This document shows, piece by piece, positions 48,385 to 55,930 of a stretch of DNA of 64,000 bases. The notes under the pieces are model-generated. The model was not told the origin of the DNA. It saw only the letters and a program-made list of their open reading frames with translations, and did no database searches. Source of the stretch: Sporolactobacillus sp. THM7-4 (GTDB lineage Bacteria; Bacillota; Bacilli; Bacillales; Sporolactobacillaceae); NCBI RefSeq assembly GCF_004153165.1, contig NZ_SEMD01000013.1, positions 21,759 to 85,758 of the forward strand, written 5' to 3'. How positions within the stretch are numbered: position 1 is the first letter of the stretch; each line of letters starts with the position of its first letter. Both the position numbers and the translations under genes were made by a program.

Positions 48385-49278
48385 TTGTTAAAAATAGGTT
48401 CTCACGTTCATATGTCAGGAAGCAAAATGCTTCTCGGAGCTAGTGAAGAAGCGGCATCTTTCGATGAAACGGTGATGATGATTTACACCGGAGCACCGCA
48501 GAACACAGTAAGAAAACCGATTGAGAAGCTGAATATCGAAGCGGGGCATGAACATATGAAAGATCACCATATCGAAGAGGTTGTGGTTCACGCTCCTTAT
48601 ATAATAAACATTGCCAATACATTGAAACCCGAAACGTTTGCACTGGGTGTCAGATTCCTCAGACAGGAAATAGACAGGGCCGCGGCAATAGGTGCGAAAC
48701 AAATTGTTCTTCATCCGGGGGCCCATGTAGGTGCCGGGATCGACGCTGGTATAGCGAAAATTATCGAGGGCCTGAATGAAGTTCTGGATGGCAGCGATAC
48801 GGTTCAGATTGCCCTTGAAACAATGGCAGGGAAGGGAAGTGAATGCGGCTATCAGTTTGAGCAGCTTGCCCGGATTATTGATGGAGTAAGCCTGAACGAG
48901 AAACTCTCGATCTGTTTTGATACATGCCATACGAGTGACGCGGGATATGATGTTACCCATGATTTCGACGGAGTTCTTGAAACGTTTGACAAAATAATCG
49001 GTGTTGATCGAATCCAGGTCGTCCATATCAATGACAGTAAAAATCCACAAGGGTCACGAAAAGACCGTCACGCAAACATCGGCTCGGGTTATATCGGATT
49101 TGATGCCCTGAATTATATTGTTCATCATCCACAGTTCGAAGCCGTGCCGAAGATTCTCGAGACTCCTTATGTCGGTGAAGACAAGAAACATAAAAAACCG
49201 CCTTATAAATTTGAAATCGCCATGTTCAGGGAACAGCGTTTCAATGATCACCTGTTTGAAAAAATCATGGCACAGTAA
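48385..49278 (+). CDS. nfo: Endonuclease IV (AP endonuclease)
   Basis: 297 residues, TIM barrel with metal ligands in [40 protein letters not shown] and ETPY. Cuts abasic sites in base excision repair; in Bacillus it protects spore DNA. Start is TTG 48385, with AAAGGGGA upstream, matching the family N-terminus MLKIGSHV. Divergent from the vrrA-like gene. Confidence 0.96.
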   Translation: MLKIGSHVHMSGSKMLLGASEEAASFDETVMMIYTGAPQNTVRKPIEKLNIEAGHEHMKDHHIEEVVVHAPYIINIANTLKPETFALGVRFLRQEIDRAAAIGAKQIVLHPGAHVGAGIDAGIAKIIEGLNEVLDGSDTVQIALETMAGKGSECGYQFEQLARIIDGVSLNEKLSICFDTCHTSDAGYDVTHDFDGVLETFDKIIGVDRIQVVHINDSKNPQGSRKDRHANIGSGYIGFDALNYIVHHPQFEAVPKILETPYVGEDKKHKKPPYKFEIAMFREQRFNDHLFEKIMAQ

Positions 49279-49327
49279 GGTTTATTTAATTTTTTGTAGA
49301 AATTAAAGGGTTATCAGCAGATAAAAG

Positions 49328-49364
49328 GCCGGAGAGAGAACCTGGGGGATTCTCGCTCCGGTTT
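49328..49364 (+). terminator. Hairpin terminator after nfo
   Basis: CCGGAGAGAGAA pairs with TTCTCGCTCCGG (one mismatch) around a nine-base loop, followed by TTT. Short T tract, so moderate confidence. Confidence 0.6.
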
Positions 49365-49435
49365 CCTGCTAATGGAAAGAATACACCTGCTTAAAAAGGT
49401 TTCTGACGACCTTATTTTGCCTGATCCGGCTATTT

Positions 49436-49708
49436 TTAATATCTTCCGACAAGCTGTTCAAACCGCTTTTTTAATTCACTTGCTAATTGCGGACCGATTT
49501 CTTCGGAAAGAATCTTCTGCAGCTTTGACTGTCCGGATAAACTGAAAAGATCAATATTTTTCCCGTGTACACGGCTCGCAATCCGGGCAGCTTGATTCTT
49601 TGTAATCGGAATGCCATACTTTCCAGCATATTGATAAAGTTCGTCGGCGCTGACCTGATTCACTCTCTGATTGACGATTTGCTGAATCATCGGATGCACG
49701 ATCTCCAC
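49436..49708 (-). CDS. yqfT: DUF2624 protein (YqfT-like)
   Basis: 90 residues, helical, starting GTG with GAGG before it; the pattern NQRVNQVSADELYQYAGKYG then ITKNQAARIASRVHG and IGPQLASELKKRFEQ fits the YqfT/DUF2624 family that sits next to nfo in Bacillus. Function unknown. Confidence 0.8.
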   Translation of the reverse strand: MEIVHPMIQQIVNQRVNQVSADELYQYAGKYGIPITKNQAARIASRVHGKNIDLFSLSGQSKLQKILSEEIGPQLASELKKRFEQLVGRY

Positions 49709-49924
49709 TCCAATTCCTCTTTATTCACGCGTTCCCATTCAGCTTATGAAGGAATCCGAAAAAGATGCGTAGCGAGTTCTAAGCTGAGCGGTAAGATCAG
49801 CTGACAGAGTAAATATAAATCGACAAAATAAGACAAAAAGGTCGGAACCTGTCTAACAATATTGCCAAAATAGTCTGTATCATTTTACATAATTTATGTA
49901 TAATTAAGGATAAACAAGTCTGCT

Positions 49925-50980
49925 GTGCCGGAGGATGTGTTAATTGATGGAGCTCGGAATGTAAAAGTTCAAATATATAGAGGAGTGATAACCATCATAT
50001 ACCATGAATCATTTCTGTCCATTTCAGAGAAAGACCTGTTCGAGAATCATTTGTCAATGGAGATGCGCTTCTGCCTGACTCCCGAGGGTCGTATTTTGGA
50101 CTGTAATAGAAATGGGGAGGCTATGGTTGATCGTTACGGAGATTCCTTTCTTAACTTTTTTACAGACAACTCTTCTTATGATGCAAAGTGTTATTTGAAA
50201 GCGATTGTCGAAAGTGATGATGTCGTAGCCTCGCTGTTGAATGATCGCATGAATAATAATGGGGTCGGTACTTTATATAATGGGCTTTTCAAAAATGGGA
50301 AAATATATTTGGTCGGTTACCGTACGGCACTTATCACGAGACAGGCTGCCGAGTTTGCTCATGAATTGAGAAATCCACTGACCGTAATAAAAGGTTTCGT
50401 TCAATTGTCTGCTTATACCCAGGAATTCAATAAATATCAGACAACCATCTTATCCGAAATTGATCGCATGCACTCGATTCTGGAAAGTTTTCTGACTTTA
50501 TCCAGAAAAAAAATAGAGAAGCAGAAAATGTTTCCTGAAAAAATTTGTGCATCTTTAATTTCTCTTGTTTCCTCAGAATGTATGCTTAGAAAAGTGAGTT
50601 TTGACTATGATGTCGCCTTATCGGAAAATCCATGCCTGATTAATCTGTCTCTGATTAAGCAGGTCATGCTCAATCTTTTAAGGAATGCCCTTGAAGCATT
50701 TGAGGGGATTCAGAAAGAAAAAAAGGTGTTCTTCCGAGGCTCGGTCGAACATAACGGATACCGTTTTGCCCTCACTGATAACGGGCCGGGAATCGAAACG
50801 GGTGTTCTGAAAAAGATCGGCAAACCTTTCTTTACAACAAAATCAAATGGGACAGGCATCGGCCTGTCACTTTGCAAGAAAATTGTGGCGGAACATCATG
50901 GAAGCTTCTGTGTCAGCAGCATTCGGGGGAAAGGAACAACAGTCAGCTTTCTTCTCCCTTTTGTTTCTCCGGACGATTGA
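49925..50980 (+). CDS. Orphan sensor histidine kinase, sporulation-kinase-like
   Basis: Up to 351 residues: an N-terminal PAS-like sensor region (about 30-130, LTPEGRILDCNRNGEAMVDRY), HisKA with His146 in FAHELRNPLTVIKGF, and an HATPase with N box (about 250-258), DNGPGI (about 285-290), FFTTK and GTGIGLS. No membrane helix. No response regulator lies next to it, and the HELRNPLTVIKGF pattern is typical of phosphorelay kinases such as KinA/KinE, so a role feeding Spo0F is plausible but not shown. The start is unsure; GTG 49925 has no clear ribosome-binding site, GTG 49937 follows GGAGGA too closely. Confidence 0.85.
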   Translation: MPEDVLIDGARNVKVQIYRGVITIIYHESFLSISEKDLFENHLSMEMRFCLTPEGRILDCNRNGEAMVDRYGDSFLNFFTDNSSYDAKCYLKAIVESDDVVASLLNDRMNNNGVGTLYNGLFKNGKIYLVGYRTALITRQAAEFAHELRNPLTVIKGFVQLSAYTQEFNKYQTTILSEIDRMHSILESFLTLSRKKIEKQKMFPEKICASLISLVSSECMLRKVSFDYDVALSENPCLINLSLIKQVMLNLLRNALEAFEGIQKEKKVFFRGSVEHNGYRFALTDNGPGIETGVLKKIGKPFFTTKSNGTGIGLSLCKKIVAEHHGSFCVSSIRGKGTTVSFLLPFVSPDD

Positions 50981-51084
50981 TCCTTTTTTCAGGTCATTTG
51001 TTGATTTCCCATAATCTGCATACGTGAAAAAACGACGACTGAGTCACACTATTAGTGATCCTAAAAAGAAAGTGAGGGGTCACT

Positions 51085-51453
51085 ATGGCTGGAAAGGATC
51101 ATTTTGATGAAGACTCATTATATGATAAGCGGAGAGCTTTCAATAATGAGGAGTATGCGAAAGAACTCGCAGCCGATCAGTACAACCCGGATGCTCCCGG
51201 GAGACGTATTGGGCATGATCGCCCTGTAAAATCGACTGTAGACCGTACTGAAGAAGGCGGCAGGGGGGCAGGCTGGCTGGCGTTAGTGGTTTCCATAGCT
51301 GCATTGTTCTTTCTGCCCATTGTACTCGGAATCGCCGGGATCATCATTGGCTATATAGCTTTTCGCCAGGGGGCCCGTACCCTTGGCGGATGGGCTATTG
51401 GGATCGGCATCGTTGCCGTTCTGATTCAATTGCTTTCACCGCTTTTCTGGTAA
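51085..51453 (+). CDS. YqfX-like small membrane protein
   Basis: 122 residues: polar acidic N-terminus (about 1-60), then two membrane helices (LALVVSIAALFFLPIVLGIAG; GGWAIGIGIVAVLIQLLSPLF) separated by the short FRQGARTLG turn. It resembles DUF4190-type proteins and YqfX, which lies just before ispG in B. subtilis. GTGAGGGGT upstream. Function unknown. Confidence 0.75.
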   Translation: MAGKDHFDEDSLYDKRRAFNNEEYAKELAADQYNPDAPGRRIGHDRPVKSTVDRTEEGGRGAGWLALVVSIAALFFLPIVLGIAGIIIGYIAFRQGARTLGGWAIGIGIVAVLIQLLSPLFW

Positions 51454-51460
51454 GATCAAA

Positions 51461-51498
51461 CAAAAGGACACTTTGCTTATTCGCAGGTGTCCTTTTGT
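51461..51498 (+). terminator. Terminator after the yqfX-like gene
   Basis: CAAAAGGACAC and GTGTCCTTTTG form an 11-base perfect stem around a 15-base loop. Confidence 0.8.
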
Positions 51499-51511
51499 CT
51501 GGTCAATGAGC

Positions 51512-51541
51512 TTACAGAAGATCAGTGATTTATGTTACAAT
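51512..51541 (+). promoter_or_regulatory. Candidate sigma-A promoter of the nitroreductase gene
   Basis: TTACAG, 18-base spacer, TACAAT (one mismatch to TATAAT). A 10-base palindrome ACAATATTGT lies just downstream, before the start codon. Confidence 0.55.
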
Positions 51542-51585
51542 ACTGTTGGAAAACATCGACAATATTGTGATAAAGGACTGATTAA

Positions 51586-52164
51586 ATGGATACACTGGAA
51601 GCAATTAAAACGAGGCGTTCAATTAATAATTTGACGGGTCAGGTACCTTCTAAAGAATTGATTACTCAGATACTGGAAGCTGCAAGGTGGGCGCCGAATC
51701 ACTTCAATACACAACCATGGCGGTTTACGGTACTCATCGGAGATGGACGGGACAAGCTGGGTGACGCTTATGGAAAAGTCAATCAACGGAATCTGAAAGA
51801 TCCGAGCCGGGAAATGCTGGAGACGGTTTATCAAAAAGGATTTTCAAAAGCAAAGCGCTCACCCGTTGTTATCGTGGTTTCTGTTGAACCGAGCGATAAT
51901 CCGAGAGTGAAGAAAGTTGAAGAAATCGCTGCTGTTTCCGCTGCAGTGCAGAATATGCTGCTTGCTGCTCATGCGCTTGGACTGGGTGCAAAATGGCGTA
52001 CTGGAGATCCAGCCTACACAGATATTATGAAGGAAAACTTTGGCGTGTCCGAAAAAGGCCTCGTCATTGGCCTGATTTTCCTCGGATATCCTGAAGAGGG
52101 AAGCGTACCTGAGCCGCCTGTCAGAAAGTCTGTTGAAGAATTTACAACATGGGTGACCGAATAA
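51586..52164 (+). CDS. Nitroreductase family flavoprotein
   Basis: 192 residues of the FMN nitroreductase fold: RRSINNLTG near the N-terminus for FMN phosphate, AARWAPNHFNTQPWRFTV, and the C-terminal LGLGAKWRTGD and LIFLGYPEEG. Reduces nitro groups, quinones or similar with NAD(P)H; physiological substrate unknown. Monocistronic, between two terminators. Confidence 0.9.
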   Translation: MDTLEAIKTRRSINNLTGQVPSKELITQILEAARWAPNHFNTQPWRFTVLIGDGRDKLGDAYGKVNQRNLKDPSREMLETVYQKGFSKAKRSPVVIVVSVEPSDNPRVKKVEEIAAVSAAVQNMLLAAHALGLGAKWRTGDPAYTDIMKENFGVSEKGLVIGLIFLGYPEEGSVPEPPVRKSVEEFTTWVTE

Positions 52165-52220
52165 ATCATTGGTTCGGCGGGCCTGGCTGTAAATGACAAC
52201 TGGCCCTGCCCAAAGTGAAA

Positions 52221-52258
52221 ACAAAAGCCGGGACGTGAAAGCGTCCCGGCTTTTGTTT
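52221..52258. terminator. Bidirectional terminator between the nitroreductase gene and ispG
   Basis: ACAAAAGCCGGGACG and CGTCCCGGCTTTTGT form a 15-base stem around a tight loop between convergent genes. Confidence 0.92.
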
Positions 52259-53368
52259 TCAAATTTTGACTTTTTCCTGTTCTGCTTTCTTTTTGTCAAA
52301 ATACTCTTGCGCCAGCTTATCAATTTCAATCTTTAATTCTTCAACCATCTTGTCTTCCGGGACTTTACGTATGACTTTGCCATGCCTGAACAGAAGACCT
52401 TCTCCGCGGCCTCCGGCAATACCTATGTCCGCTTCACGGGCTTCACCAGGTCCATTAACGGCGCAGCCGAGAACGGAGACTTTAATCGGGGCATTTATAT
52501 TAGCAATATAGTCTTCAACTTCATTGGCAATTTTAATCAGGTCGATCTGGATACGTCCGCAAGTCGGACAGGATACAAGCGTTGCGGCATTGGCAAGTCC
52601 GAACGTTTTGAGAAGTTCACGGCATACCTTAACTTCTTCAACAGGATCTGCTGATAAAGAAATACGTATCGTATTTCCAATGCCTTCGTGAAGGAGAATA
52701 CCCAGTCCGGCGGCACTCTTGATACTTCCTGAGAATTTAGTGCCTGATTCAGTAATCCCCAGATGCAGGGGATAATCAAACGTACGGGCGGCTTTTTCAT
52801 AGGCTTCAACAGCAAGATTAACATTTGAGGCTTTCAGTGAAACAATAATGTCGTGAAAGTCAAGATCTTCCAGAATCTTTATATGGTGCAGCGCACTTTC
52901 GACCATGCCGTCGGCGGTTGGGTAACCGTACTTATCAAGAATATGTTTTTCCAGCGATCCGGCGTTAACACCGATCCGGATCGGAATGTTTTTCGCCTTG
53001 GCCGCACGAACGACCGCTTCAACATTTTCCTGTTTACCGATATTACCGGGATTAATCCGGATTTTATCCGCTCCCCCTTCAATCGCTTTAAGGGCTAACT
53101 TGTAATTGAAATGTATATCGACAACGAGAGGAATATCGATCTGCCTTTTAATATCGGGTATCGCCAGCGCATCCTCCATTGTCGGACAGGCTACGCGAAC
53201 CATCTGGCATCCCGCTTTTTCGAGCCGTTTGATCTGGGCAACGGTTGCTTCCACATCCCGTGTTTTAGTCGTCGTCATGCTTTGTATGATTACTTCGTTG
53301 GATCCGCCGATAGTCAGATTTCCAACTTTAACTTTTCGGGTTTTTGAACGGTGTGTAATATCTGACAC
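52259..53368 (-). CDS. ispG: (E)-4-hydroxy-3-methylbut-2-enyl-diphosphate synthase
   Basis: 369 residues: N-terminal TIM barrel ([23 protein letters not shown]-type [23 protein letters not shown]) and a C-terminal iron-sulfur domain with cysteines in SCPTCGR and [10 protein letters not shown]. Seventh MEP-pathway step, feeding IspH. Start GTG 53368 with AAGGAG 10 bases upstream, matching the MSEITHR-type family N-terminus; the open frame beyond it is not coding. Confidence 0.96.
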   Translation of the reverse strand: MSDITHRSKTRKVKVGNLTIGGSNEVIIQSMTTTKTRDVEATVAQIKRLEKAGCQMVRVACPTMEDALAIPDIKRQIDIPLVVDIHFNYKLALKAIEGGADKIRINPGNIGKQENVEAVVRAAKAKNIPIRIGVNAGSLEKHILDKYGYPTADGMVESALHHIKILEDLDFHDIIVSLKASNVNLAVEAYEKAARTFDYPLHLGITESGTKFSGSIKSAAGLGILLHEGIGNTIRISLSADPVEEVKVCRELLKTFGLANAATLVSCPTCGRIQIDLIKIANEVEDYIANINAPIKVSVLGCAVNGPGEAREADIGIAGGRGEGLLFRHGKVIRKVPEDKMVEELKIEIDKLAQEYFDKKKAEQEKVKI

Positions 53369-53530
53369 GAATTTTCGCTCCTTTGTGGGGAAAATAAAAG
53401 GCCCCGCGTGAAATCCATATACCTCCAGTATACCACGAATAGTGTAACAGTAGCTCTGATTATTTGGCAAGGAAGCACACCCGGGGGGACAAAAAAAGAA
53501 AAATCACGCCACGTATCAAGGCTGTTGTGT

Positions 53531-53839
53531 TTAATCGTAAACAGGAAATGCATAGGTTTTTCCGATCTGAAGATGATTAGGATCTACCGAAGGGTTCAGG
53601 ACGGTAAAATCCTTTATCATTCTCTCGATTGGCGGCTCGGTTTTATTGATTCGTTCGGTAATGGATAAGAGGGTGTCGCCCGGCTTTACCAACACCCGTT
53701 GAAATGGGACAGCGGCCCTTTCGACAGCAGGAGCCGAAGTGACCGTCTTCGGTTCAGACGGCAGCGATCCGGATGTCAGATCGGCATAGCTTGTCCAGCA
53801 GGCAATTAGAAAAACTATAATAAAAAACTTTTTTTTCAT
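53531..53839 (-). CDS. yqfZ: LysM-domain exported protein (YqfZ-like)
   Basis: 102 residues: N-terminal signal peptide or membrane anchor (KKFFIIVFLIACWTSYA), a linker, and one LysM domain (about 50-100: VLVKPGDTLLSITERI then VLNPSVDPNHLQIGKTYAFP) that would bind peptidoglycan. It lies upstream of ispG on the same strand, as yqfZ does in B. subtilis. Confidence 0.85.
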   Translation of the reverse strand: MKKKFFIIVFLIACWTSYADLTSGSLPSEPKTVTSAPAVERAAVPFQRVLVKPGDTLLSITERINKTEPPIERMIKDFTVLNPSVDPNHLQIGKTYAFPVYD

Positions 53840-53967
53840 CCGATCATCCCCTTATATCATCTATATGCTCCGAATACGAAGGATATTCATTTTATTCAAA
53901 AATATAGAAAAGAACTTTCTTGTACGTTATCCGTATGGTTTAATGAAAGAAGAGGAGAAGAAAGCGG

Positions 53968-54603
53968 GTGTCCGATATGGAAATTTTATCGCTTCCTGCA
54001 GGTGGTTTTTTGACTATTCTGCTTGCATCGGCTTTTTTATTCGGGGAATTGCTGGTTAAAGCTAAGGGTGTTTTTGCCGTGATCGGCAGCGGTCTGTTTA
54101 TTTTCTATTTTTCCTGCTTTCTGACCGACCAGGCATCAACCTGGATCGTCCTGCTGCTAGGCGGGGGACTGATCCTGATTATCATAGACGGGAAACTTTT
54201 CAGCACCGGCCTGATTGCCGCATTCGGCTTTGTTCTGATGATTATTGCTACCGCATTGCCCACACCATCCATACTTTACGGCTTTCTTGTCGGGATTGCC
54301 TTTGTCATCGGTACATGCGGTTCATTCGTATTCGCCAGATGGCTTCCAAAGCGTGATTACCTTAAAAAACTGACACTGTTTTATCGGCTGTCCGGTGATC
54401 AGGGTTACAACTCCATAAACAGCGATTATCATCAGCTTGTTGGCAGGGAGGGGGTGACCATCACACCGTTTCACCCGGTAGGTACTGTTCAAATTAACGG
54501 GAAGAAGTACAGTGCCATTACAGACGGAGTTTTTCTCGATGAAAATGTGCCTGTTAAAGTAGTGTCCGTTGACGGCACAAGAATCGTCATTGATCGGCGC
54601 TGA
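53968..54603 (+). CDS. NfeD-family membrane protein
   Basis: 211 residues: four membrane helices in the first 130 residues and a C-terminal OB-fold domain (LVGREGVTITPFHPVGTVQINGKKYSAIT, GVFLDENVPVKVV) typical of NfeD. It lacks the N-terminal ClpP-like protease of long NfeD proteins. In Bacillus the NfeD partner (YqeZ) sits directly before floA; here this protein may fill that role from 24 kb away (inference). GTG 53968 or ATG 53977 start. Confidence 0.82.
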   Translation: MSDMEILSLPAGGFLTILLASAFLFGELLVKAKGVFAVIGSGLFIFYFSCFLTDQASTWIVLLLGGGLILIIIDGKLFSTGLIAAFGFVLMIIATALPTPSILYGFLVGIAFVIGTCGSFVFARWLPKRDYLKKLTLFYRLSGDQGYNSINSDYHQLVGREGVTITPFHPVGTVQINGKKYSAITDGVFLDENVPVKVVSVDGTRIVIDRR

Positions 54604-54646
54604 AGATGTGGATGAACGCAAACCGCGCATAAGTATCCGGATGATG

Positions 54647-54688
54647 AAAAAGACAGTTATTCCTGACAGAGGATGTAACTGTCTTTTT
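54647..54688. terminator. Bidirectional terminator after the NfeD gene
   Basis: AAAAGACAGTTA and TAACTGTCTTTT form a 12-base perfect stem, with A and T tracts on the two sides, between convergent genes. Confidence 0.88.
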
Positions 54689-54741
54689 GATGAGTGCAAC
54701 GGTTCGTGCCTTCGCCGGGGTGGTGGGGCGGATACAGGTCA

Positions 54742-54900
54742 TTACACAGATATATTTTCTGTCGCGAAGACATACGAACGGTACGATGCAGCAAAAGCAA
54801 TAATAGATCCAACCAGAAAGAATAAGACTCCTCCCAAGTATAGACCGGACGCAATCACTTTTTGCCATTCGTTTTGAATAACAGCAGTTTGTGTATTCAT
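54742..54900 (-). CDS. Small single-pass membrane protein, unknown
   Basis: 52 residues starting MNTQTAVIQNEWQKVIASG, with one membrane helix (about 20-38, LYLGGVLFFLVGSIIAFAA). GAGAGGTGAAAA gives a good ribosome-binding site 8 bases before ATG 54900, and the terminator at 54647-54688 lies on its downstream side. I do not recognise the family. A longer frame on the same strand (54587-54904) is out of phase and looks spurious. Confidence 0.65.
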   Translation of the reverse strand: MNTQTAVIQNEWQKVIASGLYLGGVLFFLVGSIIAFAASYRSYVFATENISV

Positions 54901-55080
54901 ACACTTTTCACCTCTCTGTGCCTTTGTACCTTATTCTATTCCTTACATGGGCAGATGGTTAGTTACTTAATTAATGGAAAGGGGGATAAAAAAAGTTGTT
55001 GCCAATATGATACTTATATGGTATATTATTTCTTGTCGTTGGAACAGGCATGATCGTTCTTTCGAAGTTAGAATAAGATG

Positions 55081-55109
55081 TTGACAGGCTTGTCTGTTTG
55101 TGTTAAATT
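55081..55109 (+). promoter_or_regulatory. Sigma-A promoter of the tRNA cluster
   Basis: Perfect -35 TTGACA (55081-55086), 17-base spacer, -10 TAAATT (55104-55109); the first tRNA begins 20 bases later. Confidence 0.82.
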
Positions 55110-55128
55110 ATTTCTTGTTCTGGTTTAT

Positions 55129-55203
55129 TCCACAGTAGCTCAGTGGTAGAGCAATCGGCTGTTAACCGATCGGTCGTAGGTTCGAACCCTACCTGTGGAG
55201 CCA
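55129..55203 (+). tRNA. tRNA-Asn (GTT)
   Basis: Acceptor TCCACAG/CTGTGGA, D-arm, anticodon loop CTGTTAA giving GTT, T-loop TTCGAAC, CCA encoded at the 3' end. Normal U33. Confidence 0.95.
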
Positions 55204-55204
55204 T

Positions 55205-55278
55205 GGCGGTGTAGCTCAGCTGGCTAGAGCGTACGGTTCATACCCGTGAGGTCGAGGGTTCGATCCCCCCCGCCGCTA
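55205..55278 (+). tRNA. tRNA-Met (CAT), elongator type
   Basis: Acceptor starts GGCGGTG; anticodon loop TTCATAC gives CAT; T-loop TTCGATC. A G1-U72 wobble pair and the overall sequence match the elongator methionine tRNA of Bacillus rather than initiator (no GGG/CCC anticodon stem). CCA not encoded. Confidence 0.88.
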
Positions 55279-55293
55279 TTTTTTTTATCCAAT

Positions 55294-55367
55294 GGCGGTT
55301 ATGGTGAAGTGGTTAACACACCGGATTGTGGTTCCGGCATGCGTGGGTTCGATCCCCACTAACCGCC
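55294..55367 (+). tRNA. tRNA-His (GTG)
   Basis: Acceptor GCGGTTA/TAACCGC with an encoded G at position -1 opposite C73, the histidine identity pair; anticodon loop TTGTGGT gives GTG; T-loop TTCGATC. CCA not encoded. Confidence 0.92.
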
Positions 55368-55371
55368 CGTT

Positions 55372-55448
55372 GGACCCTTAGCTCAGTTGGTTAGAGCAGA
55401 CGGCCCATAACCGTCCGGTCGTAGGTTCGAGTCCTACAGGGTCCACCA
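55372..55448 (+). tRNA. tRNA with CAT anticodon, Ile2 type, with unusual C33
   Basis: Acceptor GGACCCT/AGGGTCC, T-loop TTCGAGT, CCA encoded. Anticodon stem GACGG/CCGTC encloses the loop CCCATAA, so the anticodon is CAT and position 33 is C instead of the near-universal U. Overall sequence is like the Bacillus tRNA-Ile2 whose C34 is changed to lysidine by TilS to read AUA. A methionine identity is less likely. Confidence 0.8.
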
Positions 55449-55456
55449 TTTAATCT

Positions 55457-55546
55457 GGAGGAATACCCAAGTTTGGCTGAAGGGATCGGTCTTGAAAACC
55501 GACAGGGGCTTCACGGCTCGCGGGGGTTCGAATCCCTCTTCCTCCG
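55457..55546 (+). tRNA. tRNA-Ser (TGA)
   Basis: Long variable arm of class II tRNA, acceptor GGAGGAA/TTCCTCC, anticodon loop CTTGAAA giving TGA, discriminator G. CCA not encoded. Last tRNA of the cluster. Confidence 0.93.
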
Positions 55547-55575
55547 TTTTTCATGTATACATAATCGCTTTGCTT

Positions 55576-55617
55576 AAAAGTTCAGAAGCGCAAAAGTGCG
55601 TTTTTGGACTTTTTTTG
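55576..55617 (+). terminator. Terminator of the tRNA cluster
   Basis: AAAAGTTC pairs with GGACTTTT (one G-U) outside an inner GCGC/GTGC-type stem, followed by a T run. Confidence 0.65.
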
Positions 55618-55693
55618 GTTTTCATTTGTCCGAATATAAACACTATGTGAGTGCGGCTGAAAAGATCAGGTGATCAGGGCCATCAGCCGGGCT

Positions 55694-55722
55694 TTGACAG
55701 AATGCAGCCAGACAAGTAAAAT
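55694..55722 (+). promoter_or_regulatory. Sigma-A promoter of pbpA
   Basis: Perfect -35 TTGACA (55694-55699), 17-base spacer, -10 TAAAAT (55717-55722). Expected start of transcription is near 55729, 200 bases before the pbpA start codon. Confidence 0.8.
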
Positions 55723-55744
55723 TGCAATGAACTGAGAAAAAAGT

Positions 55745-55775
55745 TGCGATACGGTCACGGTCTCATCGCATTTTT
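55745..55775 (+). terminator. Terminator-like hairpin in the pbpA leader
   Basis: TGCGAT and ATCGCA form a six-base stem around 14 bases and are followed by five T. It lies only about 15 bases after the predicted start of transcription, so it may be an attenuator. Confidence 0.45.
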
Positions 55776-55930
55776 ACCTGCTTTGCTTTCCGATGGTTCT
55801 CAAGGCTTGAAGGGGAAAAGGTGCGATTATTTTGCCGTGAACAGAAGAAAACAAATTTCTCCGGCGAATGATTTGTTATCTGGAAGATGATGCAGGGCAG
55901 CAGTGGGGAAATGCTAAGGAGGATACGGGT

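Larger units (their letters stand above)
55547..55930. other. Gene-free leader region before pbpA
   Basis: About 380 bases. It holds a terminator for the tRNA cluster (55576-55617), a strong promoter (55694-55722) and a second terminator-like hairpin (55745-55775), each listed separately. No open frame with family features. Confidence 0.6.

Noticed and set aside
54587-54904. 105-residue minus-strand frame
   Set aside because: Out of phase with the better-supported 52-residue frame that has a ribosome-binding site; it also runs through the terminator at 54647-54688.
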